From CAWFGW01 sp963815495 (GTDB taxonomy: Bacteria > Bacteroidota > Bacteroidia > Cytophagales > JAAEPT01), in contig CAWFGW010000011.1 in assembly GCA_963815495.1 (NCBI GenBank), forward strand, positions 62,001-126,000: a DNA stretch of 64,000 nt, given 5' to 3'. The notes beneath the pieces were generated by a model, which saw nothing but the letters and a program-made list of their open reading frames with translations, did no database searches and was not told the origin of the DNA. How positions within the stretch are numbered: the stretch's first letter is position 1; each line of letters begins with the position of its first letter. The translations under genes and the position numbers were made by a program. Shown here piece by piece: positions 52,545 through 62,473 of this stretch.

Positions 52545-52742
52545 TTTCTATTGAGGTTTAGTTTCCATTTTTTTACCTAAAACTATACCGACAACTAAAC
52601 ATAGCCATTATGGGGGCTTTCAAAGTAATTGAACCTCAAATATTGTTAATAAAGCCGCATACACTCCCTTAATTGTAGAAAAAAATTCACACTCTCAATA
52701 AACTTAGTTTAGCTTTTTATGGGAACCCTAAACAACAAACAT

Positions 52743-53354
52743 TTAGTCATTTTTTGATAAGTCAAAGCCTAACCCTACTGTCATGGAAAAATAACCACTT
52801 TCTCCTTCGCCTTCATTAAGGATATTAATCATTCCATTTCCATAACGTAAATCCAAACTGAACACGGCAAACTCTGATTCTAAATCAATACCAGCTCCAT
52901 ATACAGTGGTTAAGTTGAATCCTTTAAATTGATCTGCTATCGGTTGCGAAACCCCTGCGTTTTCAATGAGACTAGTATTTTCACCTACTTTAAAACCAAC
53001 TGACTCGCCAATAAACGCATACGGGTAAATGGATTCTCCGAGAGGGATTTTTATTTTTAAGAGAAGAGGAAATTCCAAATAAGATAATTTAGGGTCATAC
53101 ACTTGATTTTCATACGTATACCTTCCTCCTATTTGGGTATATAAAACTTCAAATTGAAAGTCAGCGAAATTTGCAAATCCTAAATTAGCAAACCCTCCGA
53201 TGGTGGGTCCAGCATTGGTCTCAGCATCACTGATAGATTCACCATTGAATTTACTAAAAGCAACGCCTCCTTTAAAACCAAGCGAAGTCGCGATTTGTGC
53301 GTGACTTGAATACAACATTACTGACAGAAACAATAGAATATATAATTTTTTCAT
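52743..53354 (-). CDS. PorT-like outer-membrane beta-barrel protein (copy 2)
   Basis: 203 aa with signal peptide (ILLFLSVMLYSSHAQ) and the same strand order as copy 1, including TSLGFKGGVAFSKFNGESI, YDPKLSYLEFPLLLKIKIPLG and a VGLGFDLS final strand. Differs mainly in loops (EGESGYF against KAQTGQF). It stands between copy 1 and the Tc-type locus. Direct duplication of a single barrel gene is the simplest origin. Confidence 0.82.
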   Translation of the reverse strand: MKKLYILLFLSVMLYSSHAQIATSLGFKGGVAFSKFNGESISDAETNAGPTIGGFANLGFANFADFQFEVLYTQIGGRYTYENQVYDPKLSYLEFPLLLKIKIPLGESIYPYAFIGESVGFKVGENTSLIENAGVSQPIADQFKGFNLTTVYGAGIDLESEFAVFSLDLRYGNGMINILNEGEGESGYFSMTVGLGFDLSKND

Positions 53355-53543
53355 TTGATAAATATTTTTTTTGTTTTAAAATCAATTCTATATCCAAAAA
53401 AATCATACCCTACTTTAAATAATTACTATGAACATAGTACAGGTGCTTTTAAAGATATAAAGTGTGCAATTATTAAGACACTGTAGAATTGAATTCACTA
53501 ATGTGATTTGTAGTTTTTTAAGTAAAAATTTAAAAAAAGGAAA

Positions 53544-53573
53544 TTGAGAATTACACTAAAGTGTAATTCTCAA
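53544..53573 (-). terminator. Perfect palindromic terminator after the Tc-type locus
   Basis: 14-nt perfect arms (53544-53557 and 53560-53573) with a 2-nt spacer. On the minus strand they are followed by a T-rich stretch. It begins 8 nt beyond the TcA C-terminal stop, marking the end of the operon. Confidence 0.75.
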
Positions 53574-53580
53574 TAATATC

Positions 53581-55947
53581 TTATTCTATATTATATTCCA
53601 GATAAAGAATAATATCTCCTAACTTTTCGTTATCAACTGCTATGGCAGGTCCTGCAGCAGGAGGAGTTGGAGATAAATCCCCACCATTTAGTATAGATAT
53701 AATATGATTTTTAAGAATCCCCGTATTAAATAAACTACCCAAATCTTTACTGTATAAATCTCCTAAAGTAGAGTCTTTTGTAAATCCCGTTTGTGAAACA
53801 TCATTTACGCTTATATCTAAACCAGCAACAGTTTGATTAGGTGGCGTGACTACTATTAGTTTGGCTTTAGTAACCTTTAAGTTTTTTCCATTCATAAAAA
53901 ATGGGAAGTGTTTACTCTGAATTTTTACCGTAATGGGTGTATTCACCACTTGATTTGTCAACCTATGAAAATCATTTGAAAACTCTTGTCTAAAACTAAA
54001 GGTCCGTGAAAGGGAATTGTTTTTTAATACATTTAGAAGAGTTCCTTCAATACTATCATTTTGCTCTTCCACTTTGTCTCGGAACAACTCGTCATACTCA
54101 GCTACATAACTAATATGAATAATTACATCATTGATTGTACTGTAATCGAATTGTCTAAAATTTTTAGGTAAGGACAGTTTCCAAGAGCTAATTGCCCCAG
54201 CCCCTTCAAAAGGCATATATCGATCATCTCTGAAGTTCAATTGGAATACTCCAGCATCATTTTGCGCGGTACTCGTTGCAATAGTAGTCGTGCGTGATTT
54301 TGGAACTTCTTTTAGTTCTGATGTACCCAACTTCGGTTCCATTCTAACCCTACTAGATTGAAGTGATAGGTTTGCACTTACATTCGTATAAGGACCTGTG
54401 ATGGATGGAATCGTAAGCCTCACCGATTGAATTTTTCTTCGATATTGACCTGGGTAAAATAAATCGAAGAAAACTTCAGGCACAGTAAACTCACATGAAC
54501 CTGTTTGTTTTAACAATAAAAGAGCATTAGGATCAATTTGAGTCAAGGAGAAAGCTTGGTCTATTTCATTTTTTCGATAGTTTGTTTCTAAATAACGTCT
54601 CTCCATAGTTTGTAAAGACATCATCAATTTTTCGCCTGACAACAACCCTCCTCTTGAGGCTTCAAAATAATTGCCATCCAAAAAAATGGTATTATCATCT
54701 CTTTCATAACGATATGCTTGTTCAGCTAAACGAGCAATTGATAAAGCATTATTATACGCTTCTTTAAATAAACGTTGCATCGTTGAGGATAACCAGGTGT
54801 ACAACCCTAGATTGGAAAATTTTTCACCATAAAAATCCATCACATCTTTGTTGTGTTCAATATTCTTTTGATGAATTTTTTCAGACTCAATTAAAATATC
54901 TCTTCTAATTTCAGCCGCGACAAGGTTTTTCTCCGTTTGTTTCACCTCATATTGAAGTAATTGCTTTTGATGTTTCCAACCTTGTGATCTTCTGTCAAAT
55001 CCTGCTTCCAAACCGGCTGATGAAGAAATAGCTTCCGCAACAGAGGCGGCATCTTTCATAACCATTGCCCAAGCATTGGCACTATTACCAGTTTCTTGCC
55101 CTCCATATTTCATAGCAAACGGAGAACCAACTTGAGGAATTAAGTATAATATCCCTGCAATTGTATCTGTTAGTCCTGCAGCGACTTGCAATGCAGATAC
55201 TGAGTGTCTAAATATCTGTTGCGCTTTTTCGTTAGGATTTACATGTTCTGAAACTAAACTTTCATAATATCCAATTTGATAGTTTAAAGAGGATAAGCGA
55301 TCGTTTAACACCTTAATTCCTTCATTGGCACTATCAATTTCTAGTCTTCTGCTTTTTGAAGACATTTCTAGTATATTTTGTTGTTGCTTCATACGCAACA
55401 AAGACAAATCTTCACCATTTTTCTTTTCTATTGCAGTCAATAAGGAAGATCCAAAACTTTGGACCATAGATGTAAATGATTTTGCTTTTTCTAAAATGTA
55501 CGTGAACCGATAAGGAGGAAGATTACCACTAATTGAATTTAAAATATCATCTAATGAAAGTCCTGCTGCTCGTGCACGCACTAACAATCGGGGATCAATT
55601 TCTGGTGAGAATAACGCCAATTGTCTTTTTTGACCTTGTATGTTCATACAATTTCGGATTTTATATAACCGATCATCTACTCGATCATAGTAGCCTAATA
55701 AATCTTTATTTCCAGGCACACAAAACACAGGAGAAATATGCTTGAGAATGCTCCAACTAAATGATGGAATTCGATATTTTCCTTTAGTATAAATAGAGTC
55801 TTTCTTCCAATTCAAACCTCTGATAGTACCTCTAGAAAATTCTGCTGTCACTTTATCATTTACAGGTTTTATGGTTGTTTCCGGAAAATATTCTTTCCGT
55901 AAAGCGGCTAATTCTTCATATTCGAAAGTGATGTTGCCATACTCCAA
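53581..55947 (-). CDS. TcA C-terminal part: channel and TcB-binding domain (same frame as upstream TcA ORF)
   Basis: 788 aa read from a TTG at 55947; no usable in-frame ATG occurs until about residue 90. Landmarks of Tc toxin A: PGNKDLLGYYDRVDDRLYKIRNCMNIQGQKRQLALFSPEIDPRLLVRARAAGLSL, long helical channel segments (EISSKSRRLEID ... ; KQLLQYEVKQTEKNLVAAEIRRDIL), a glycine-rich tip near residues 260-300, and the TcB-binding part YGEKFSNLGLYTWLSSTMQRLFKEAYNNALSIARLAEQAYRYE, GGLLSGEKLMMSLQTMERRYLETNYRKNEI and FDLFYPGQYRRKIQSVRLTIPSITGPY. It continues the frame of the upstream ORF after TGA-TCG. Probably one gene interrupted by a single stop codon. Confidence 0.88.
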   Translation of the reverse strand: MEYGNITFEYEELAALRKEYFPETTIKPVNDKVTAEFSRGTIRGLNWKKDSIYTKGKYRIPSFSWSILKHISPVFCVPGNKDLLGYYDRVDDRLYKIRNCMNIQGQKRQLALFSPEIDPRLLVRARAAGLSLDDILNSISGNLPPYRFTYILEKAKSFTSMVQSFGSSLLTAIEKKNGEDLSLLRMKQQQNILEMSSKSRRLEIDSANEGIKVLNDRLSSLNYQIGYYESLVSEHVNPNEKAQQIFRHSVSALQVAAGLTDTIAGILYLIPQVGSPFAMKYGGQETGNSANAWAMVMKDAASVAEAISSSAGLEAGFDRRSQGWKHQKQLLQYEVKQTEKNLVAAEIRRDILIESEKIHQKNIEHNKDVMDFYGEKFSNLGLYTWLSSTMQRLFKEAYNNALSIARLAEQAYRYERDDNTIFLDGNYFEASRGGLLSGEKLMMSLQTMERRYLETNYRKNEIDQAFSLTQIDPNALLLLKQTGSCEFTVPEVFFDLFYPGQYRRKIQSVRLTIPSITGPYTNVSANLSLQSSRVRMEPKLGTSELKEVPKSRTTTIATSTAQNDAGVFQLNFRDDRYMPFEGAGAISSWKLSLPKNFRQFDYSTINDVIIHISYVAEYDELFRDKVEEQNDSIEGTLLNVLKNNSLSRTFSFRQEFSNDFHRLTNQVVNTPITVKIQSKHFPFFMNGKNLKVTKAKLIVVTPPNQTVAGLDISVNDVSQTGFTKDSTLGDLYSKDLGSLFNTGILKNHIISILNGGDLSPTPPAAGPAIAVDNEKLGDIILYLEYNIE

Positions 55948-55950
55948 CGA

Positions 55951-58900
55951 TCAATAACTGGCTTCATCGTTTTTCATTATGCTTCTGTAGGTTTGCTTTG
56001 ATTTTTCTTTAATCTTATTGTTTTCAATAAAATCGGTTTTCCGCTTTTGTGTTTTTCTTGAAGCTGTTTTTACGATGGTATAACTTTCCAATTCTGCTAG
56101 AAACTCAGACCCTCTGTTAAGTAGGGGTTGAATGTTTTCATATGTTTTAGGATTAGCTTTTCCTTCTCCGCAATCACCAATTTGAGCAGGACGGTCACCC
56201 AATATTTCTTTGGCTATAACATATAATAAAGTTGCTTCGTTAATGGATTCCATGGTGTCTTGAGAAAACAATTGATCACCCCAATCCAATAAATTATCGA
56301 TGTACTTCATGACGATGCATTTTTGATAAGCACTCATTCGTAACCTAGCAATTGCATGCGGATTAAAAGGATCTTTTTTATAAACTTCAATAGCTTCTTT
56401 ATTATTGAGTTGATCTCTCAGTTTTTGGGTATCAACATCTCTAAATTCCAAGTATTGCCAATTTCTATCCAACGCCATTTTTTCCTTTTGAGCAGCAGTG
56501 AGACCTGGTGTTGAAAAATCAATCACTTCATTTGCTCCGGGATTAAAAATATAATGATACCATTTTTGGGCCTCCGCATATTTACCCTGACTATTCAAAT
56601 GATTGGCTAATAAAAACGGAATATGAAAGAATATTTCTCTATAATAATTACCATATGCTCCTTTAAAGTCAATTTTGTCACTAACTACTAAATTTTCAAT
56701 TTTACCAGGAGTTATATTTATTGGTACTGGTGCTTCTTTTAGTTTTTTCTGCGTTTCTATACTGAGAGTCGTATCTATACCACTTGTAAATAACGTACGT
56801 GTAAGTGTTTCGCTTAACGTAGTACCCATTCTTTTTACAAGAAATTCGTTTCCTTCTACTGTAGATCCTTGTAGTAAAAGTAAATCACCTTGCGAGTCAA
56901 TAATTGCATCGCTGAAGATTCCATTAATTATTTGAACATTGCTCCCTCTTTCTAAACTACCAATCTGATCCTTTCTCACACCATCAAATGAAGCGTTTAA
57001 AGTAGATGCTCTCCAATGTCTTTTTAATAACTCATCATCTTTCAAGGTGTTAACGAGCAACGAACCATAGGCATAATTATCAAACAATTGTGAATTAGGA
57101 GAACTAGCGCGAAATAGAACATTCCCTTCTTTTTTTATTATTTTGCCTGGCTTATTTTTAGCAACCGTTATACTTTCTTTAGCTGGGTCTGTAAAGCCTG
57201 TTATATTTGACATTTGTACACCCAAATTTTGAACATCCAGCTTATAAAAATCAACTGCTGACCTCATTTGATAACCTGCACCTGTTAATATTAGTTTTCC
57301 ACTAGAATCGATGTAAGGATATACTTGGTCCCAAAGATGACCTTCTAAAGTATATCCGTCTATTGGTTCATAATGTGGTTCTAAACCGAACCGAGGTGTT
57401 TTAAGCTTATTAATGGCTTCTCTTACATCGTCCCATTCGTCACTATTCCAAACAAAAAATGGAAATGATCTTAAAATATCTCGAAGTTCATTTTGAAATT
57501 CTGATCTTTCATGATCTTCTGCTAATGGATCCTGTAAAACTCCATTATTACCTCCGAACGGATAGCAATTCTTCAAATTTAGTTTTTGAGGGGGAGACCA
57601 TGAACCATCCAACTTTAATGTGGTAAACTCAATCGATAATTTATGACTATAACCAGTGAAAATTGATCGGTTACTATCAAAAACAGTATTCGCTAATGTG
57701 GTTACGTTTACCCAGAATACATGAACTCTGCCATTGTAGGTAATCGGAGCTACTTTCTTCACAGGAATTTGTACATTTATTTTCTCCCATGAACCCCATA
57801 CTACTCCTCTATTATCATTTTTTTCTGCATAGTAAAGGTTTTCTACTCTTCGGTAATAATATACGGCTGGTTCATCTGCTGTTACTCCAAAGAGGTGAAG
57901 CACGTCTGTTTCACTTTTGTCATCTTTTTCTTGATAAGAACCTGCTATTTTTAAATGTGCGACTTCGTCAAAACCCCGCATATATTTTGCATAAGCATCT
58001 AAAACGGTATCTGCATTTATCTCTTGCTGTAAAAGCTCATTTTCAAGTTCTTCAAACAAAGGTGATTTATCGTCTCTAAGCTCTGGCTCTATGTAATTTT
58101 CTGGATACAAAAACACTTTTCTATTGGCTTCCCAGACTCTATAATTTTTTCTCCATTCCCATTCTTCTGCTGGCACATCACTCGCTAATACGTGCACCCG
58201 ACCTGAAGTTCCTGGCTCTAAATCATCTTGCTCTAGATTTAAAAGTATGCGATGAATATAAAGTTGTAAACTCATAGTAGCTGCTACTAAACGTGATGTT
58301 CTCGCACAACCTTCTAACTCGGTATCAATTAAAAAATAGTGGAATAAATCATTTTCATTTTCAAACTGTGGAAATCCTGAATGAATTAGATACGTAGTGA
58401 GTGAAGTTCTTTTTTTACCCCGAAGCTTATCCTGATACTTTTCTAACTTTTCTTTTCGTTCATCTTCAGTCTTGTACTTACTTCTAAAGGCACCTATTAA
58501 GGCTTGAGTAGCTGCATTTAAGTCAACATATTGCGTAGAAATAATTTTTGGTAAAACTGAACCACTTACGCCTGTATAATTGATAAACTCAGCTATACTT
58601 TTGTGTTTATTAAGTGATTCGATTGCATCAGAAGAAGTTGGCATTATTGCGTGTATTGACGCTAACTGTTCTTCCTTTATTTCTAAAAGTGCTGCTAACT
58701 TTTCTTGATCTGATGTCTGATACTGTGTGGTAGAAACGTATGAATTTAGAACGGTGTTTAACAATTCAATATTGTTACTTTCATCCTCTTTTAAAACAAT
58801 GAGCTTTTTATATGCCTGTATTTTTTTTATGCTTTCAATTGTAAGGGTATCAATAGACGTAATTCCAACTATTGAAAGATGGTCCAAAATATAGGTTATT

Positions 58901-61900
58901 GACTCTGTATTGAATTTTTTATCTTTAAGTAAAATACTTAACGGAAGTAACTTTTCTACCAGTGAAGGTAGCGCTACTGCAGGTGTGGTAACACCCTGTA
59001 GCTCCAACGTATACGCGTCTGTATCTAGATTAATGCCTAGTGCTGTTATAAGTTTAGTAATAACTTCTTCTGATAGCTGTAGTTCACTTGATAGGTAAAA
59101 TGGAAGTAAATAATTAGGGTGATAGGTGATTAAAAATTCTCTTATTTCAATTTCTGGTTTCGTAATCTCCGCTGGGATATTAATTACTACCGTTGGATCA
59201 AAATCTGTTTTCAACCAAAAATTTGTACTTTCAGGTGCTTGTTCAATGATCGTGCTATTGGCAAGAATAAGCTGCTTTGATTGACTTTCGGTAATACCAT
59301 CAAATGAGGCAAAAACTGTTTCCGCAAATTGAAGGGCATTGGCAGTTTTTATTTCTTCAATTATTGAAGTAGTTATATCTTCTTTTGCTTTAAAATTTTC
59401 AGGATGTAGAACTTCTCCATTTTCAAGTATGTAATTCAACTCATCTATAGAATAGGCAGAAGATTTCCACCATATATAAAAATCAGATAGCTCGTAGATA
59501 TGATTTACACTCTCAATAAAACCATTGGGAACAGTAGGAATTAAGTTAAGAAGGTTAAATAAGTCTGCAATAGATAATTTTAATGTCTCGGCTATTGAAG
59601 AATGTTTATATAACAAAGAAAGGTTAGCAATAGTGAGATTAAAACCTCTTTCACTTTCTGTTGTAGAATCCAGTGATACAATGCCCAAGGGCTGCGCCAA
59701 GTGTTTCACTAATAATAAAACCTCATCATCTGATCGATTAAGGGCTGCCATAAACCGGGAAGATGAAAACTCTGCTGGCGTAGTACTGTTATCAATAACA
59801 AGGGAAGGATGAACAAATTTAGTGGTGTTTTTAGGATAAACACCTTCATCTACTATTACATCTTTGTGGTTAAAAAGTTGATCCAATAGCGATTCTTCAT
59901 CTTCTTTTATTGAGATGTTTGGAATTAAATACCAAATAGCACTCAATTCTTCTACAGAGATTTCCAACAAACTTTGTAGTCGGTGTAAATTGCCAATAGC
60001 AGTAATCATGGCCTCATCTAAGACTGTTGCTATCCCAGAATCCTTCAGCTGTTTTTGAATTAAATCCAATTCCTCTATGCTCCAGCTTGTTTTTCTCCAT
60101 AAGCGTACAAATCGATGGATTCTATCCAGCACATCATAGGTGAGGTTGTTTATTCTTTCTATATCATTTTGAATACTATCTGCGCTTATTTTCTCTCCTT
60201 GAATTACAACATTGATTGCGCCACCGTTTGTAACGAATCCCGTTTTGATAATAATACCCAGTTCTTTGCGTGTTACTTGCATTGCTTTAAGTAGCAGTTG
60301 TGCATTAAAAGGTGTTATTTTTCCTGCTGTTACGGTGAAAGTAATTCCATACACCTTATTTAAAAAGGTAGGTGTATTATCAGGAACTGTTATTAATTGA
60401 AATTCTTTATCTGATAAATTCAATCGTGTTTTTGATACTTCATTTTGCGGCTTTTCAAGTAATAAAGTCACATCTTCCCGTGTTTTTTCAAAGTGGCTTA
60501 AATAGGTTGATACGGATTCTAAAGGTAAATGAAAGGGTTGGTTAAATGCATTGACATTCGTCTTCCAATTCCCTGGTTTTTCCATGGCAATTTCCCTCTT
60601 GTACACAAAATCTTCTACTTCACTACGATTGTTTAAATCCCCAGAGAAACCCTTCTTTTTTGCTATGTAGGATTCTAATATTTCATTGATTATATCCAAA
60701 TAAGGAACTAAAGTACTCGTATTTTCACATGTGAGAGGTAACGTCCATAAATCGGGTCTTCGTACTTTTAAGTTTAAAACATGATTTGCTCGGCTACCCG
60801 AAAAATGCTTGGTAAGAACATGCTTTTGCACAAACTGCATTAAATCCACAAAATAAGCTGCTGGAGAATAAATGGATTGACAATGCTCACATTCACAAAA
60901 AGCTAATTCACCAAATAAATCTTGATAACCGGGAATATCTCTTAAATAATTTTTAATAGCAGGATTGGTATTTCCAACAGCAGTCCAATCAAAACTTCCC
61001 GTCATTATATCTAAAATAGAGCCCATTACTCCTGTTGCACGAATGATACTCATGTGAGCATTTTCAAAATATTCGGTTGCAATGGCAACGTCTAATTTTG
61101 TTGTTTGAATAAATTCAGGCAGTGTGACAGATGTAATTTGAAAAGAGGAATGAAAACCAGCTGCCAGTATCGCTTCTGTAGCTTCCACATCATCTGTAAA
61201 TGAATATACCCGTTGGTAAGTTTTTACTGAGTTGAGTACCATAGCTCTTTCTTCAGCTTTAAACCCTTTAAAACTCAACTTCTCAACATCCTCACTATCG
61301 TGCGTATAACTCAATGTTAAAAAATTAACCCCAGCATTGTTATTCACAAATTTTTCTACTAACCCTACCCGCTCGATAACTATTTTCTCTTTTTCGGGAG
61401 CGCTTGTGTTTTTATCGTTAAGCACTTCATTTAGCTTTAATCCAGGGTGTATTTTGGAAATACGATTCAATCTATCATACTCCTGTTGCATTTTCTTGAC
61501 CTCACTCGCAGACAACCCTTCGGTTTTTAAATCATCGAAAGAGATAGCATCGAAAGCTCGTTCATTATCTTTAATTAGCGGTTTTAAAGCATCAATCCCT
61601 TTAGAAATACCTACAGATTTCACATCAGCTACTCGATGAATCAAGGCTTCTTCTGGGAACAAGTTTTCTGCCTTCTTTTGTAAAATTTTCGCATACTTTT
61701 CCTGATTAAGGTCTTGCGGTAATTTTACTTTCGAATCCTTCACAAACTTGAGCCAATCCGCTTGATTAAGAGTCACTAAGTCTTTTATTGACTTCACTGT
61801 TTTGGATTTTTTAACCTGCTCAGTTAAATCAAAATCGGAGTCTAAAAACGTATATAAATTTGAGGCAAACCCTAAGTCTTTGGCCTCGTTATCAGTTAAA

Positions 61901-62415
61901 ACCTTGTCGTTTACTAACCCTTCGATAGTGAGGCTCGAAATATTCGACAAGCTGAGCTCTTTAGCTATAGCTTTGTCTATTTTTGATTGAGAAACCCCTG
62001 CAATGTCACTCAGCCGATAGACTTTTGCTTTTGCAAGATCGGGCTGAAATGTGGGGTTGACAAAAATTGGAAGATTTGGTAAGAGCACATCCTCCAACTT
62101 ACCTAACTCTGGAAGTTTTTTTGTTATCTCTTGTACCTGTTTTTTCCTTTCCGCGGAAACCCTACCAGTAAGTAGATTTTTTGATAGTTCAGCTTTAATA
62201 TCAACCTTGCTAATTTTATCAGAAGAAAAATCTATTTTTTTAAAACTATCCCTTATTTCTTTAGGAGCCTCTTTTAATTTCAATTCTACGGAAGCCTTAA
62301 GATTTACAGATGCTTTTTCATTCAATTTGAAAAACAAATCAGATTGTTTTCTTTCAATTTCTTTTGGCGCTAACCCTGCCATTTTCTCAAGGAGAAGAAG
62401 TTCTTTTTTGTTCAT
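55951..62415 (-). CDS. TcA-like toxin subunit, N-terminal and receptor part
   Basis: 2154 aa, no signal peptide. Residues 1-430 are helical and less conserved. About 480-560 hold the VRP1-type segment AFCECEHCQSIYSPAAYFVDLMQF. Residues about 1420-1620 form the neuraminidase-like domain (EWEWRKNYRVWEANRKVFLYPENYIEPELRDDKSPLFEELENELLQQ). Residues about 1930-2060 match the later TcA body (YREIFFHIPFLLANHL, KWYHYIFNPGANEVIDF, KDPFNPHAIARLRMSAYQKCIVMKYIDNLLDWGDQLF). TcA forms the pentameric, membrane-perforating part of Tc toxins acting on eukaryotic cells. The stop TGA at 55951-55953 lies one codon before the reading frame of the next ORF. Start at ATG 62415. Confidence 0.9.
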   Translation of the reverse strand: MNKKELLLLEKMAGLAPKEIERKQSDLFFKLNEKASVNLKASVELKLKEAPKEIRDSFKKIDFSSDKISKVDIKAELSKNLLTGRVSAERKKQVQEITKKLPELGKLEDVLLPNLPIFVNPTFQPDLAKAKVYRLSDIAGVSQSKIDKAIAKELSLSNISSLTIEGLVNDKVLTDNEAKDLGFASNLYTFLDSDFDLTEQVKKSKTVKSIKDLVTLNQADWLKFVKDSKVKLPQDLNQEKYAKILQKKAENLFPEEALIHRVADVKSVGISKGIDALKPLIKDNERAFDAISFDDLKTEGLSASEVKKMQQEYDRLNRISKIHPGLKLNEVLNDKNTSAPEKEKIVIERVGLVEKFVNNNAGVNFLTLSYTHDSEDVEKLSFKGFKAEERAMVLNSVKTYQRVYSFTDDVEATEAILAAGFHSSFQITSVTLPEFIQTTKLDVAIATEYFENAHMSIIRATGVMGSILDIMTGSFDWTAVGNTNPAIKNYLRDIPGYQDLFGELAFCECEHCQSIYSPAAYFVDLMQFVQKHVLTKHFSGSRANHVLNLKVRRPDLWTLPLTCENTSTLVPYLDIINEILESYIAKKKGFSGDLNNRSEVEDFVYKREIAMEKPGNWKTNVNAFNQPFHLPLESVSTYLSHFEKTREDVTLLLEKPQNEVSKTRLNLSDKEFQLITVPDNTPTFLNKVYGITFTVTAGKITPFNAQLLLKAMQVTRKELGIIIKTGFVTNGGAINVVIQGEKISADSIQNDIERINNLTYDVLDRIHRFVRLWRKTSWSIEELDLIQKQLKDSGIATVLDEAMITAIGNLHRLQSLLEISVEELSAIWYLIPNISIKEDEESLLDQLFNHKDVIVDEGVYPKNTTKFVHPSLVIDNSTTPAEFSSSRFMAALNRSDDEVLLLVKHLAQPLGIVSLDSTTESERGFNLTIANLSLLYKHSSIAETLKLSIADLFNLLNLIPTVPNGFIESVNHIYELSDFYIWWKSSAYSIDELNYILENGEVLHPENFKAKEDITTSIIEEIKTANALQFAETVFASFDGITESQSKQLILANSTIIEQAPESTNFWLKTDFDPTVVINIPAEITKPEIEIREFLITYHPNYLLPFYLSSELQLSEEVITKLITALGINLDTDAYTLELQGVTTPAVALPSLVEKLLPLSILLKDKKFNTESITYILDHLSIVGITSIDTLTIESIKKIQAYKKLIVLKEDESNNIELLNTVLNSYVSTTQYQTSDQEKLAALLEIKEEQLASIHAIMPTSSDAIESLNKHKSIAEFINYTGVSGSVLPKIISTQYVDLNAATQALIGAFRSKYKTEDERKEKLEKYQDKLRGKKRTSLTTYLIHSGFPQFENENDLFHYFLIDTELEGCARTSRLVAATMSLQLYIHRILLNLEQDDLEPGTSGRVHVLASDVPAEEWEWRKNYRVWEANRKVFLYPENYIEPELRDDKSPLFEELENELLQQEINADTVLDAYAKYMRGFDEVAHLKIAGSYQEKDDKSETDVLHLFGVTADEPAVYYYRRVENLYYAEKNDNRGVVWGSWEKINVQIPVKKVAPITYNGRVHVFWVNVTTLANTVFDSNRSIFTGYSHKLSIEFTTLKLDGSWSPPQKLNLKNCYPFGGNNGVLQDPLAEDHERSEFQNELRDILRSFPFFVWNSDEWDDVREAINKLKTPRFGLEPHYEPIDGYTLEGHLWDQVYPYIDSSGKLILTGAGYQMRSAVDFYKLDVQNLGVQMSNITGFTDPAKESITVAKNKPGKIIKKEGNVLFRASSPNSQLFDNYAYGSLLVNTLKDDELLKRHWRASTLNASFDGVRKDQIGSLERGSNVQIINGIFSDAIIDSQGDLLLLQGSTVEGNEFLVKRMGTTLSETLTRTLFTSGIDTTLSIETQKKLKEAPVPINITPGKIENLVVSDKIDFKGAYGNYYREIFFHIPFLLANHLNSQGKYAEAQKWYHYIFNPGANEVIDFSTPGLTAAQKEKMALDRNWQYLEFRDVDTQKLRDQLNNKEAIEVYKKDPFNPHAIARLRMSAYQKCIVMKYIDNLLDWGDQLFSQDTMESINEATLLYVIAKEILGDRPAQIGDCGEGKANPKTYENIQPLLNRGSEFLAELESYTIVKTASRKTQKRKTDFIENNKIKEKSKQTYRSIMKNDEASY

Positions 62416-62473
62416 AGCTGTTGCTGTTTATTTTTTTCCAATACTGATATATGTTTTTATTGTAATTCGGGGA

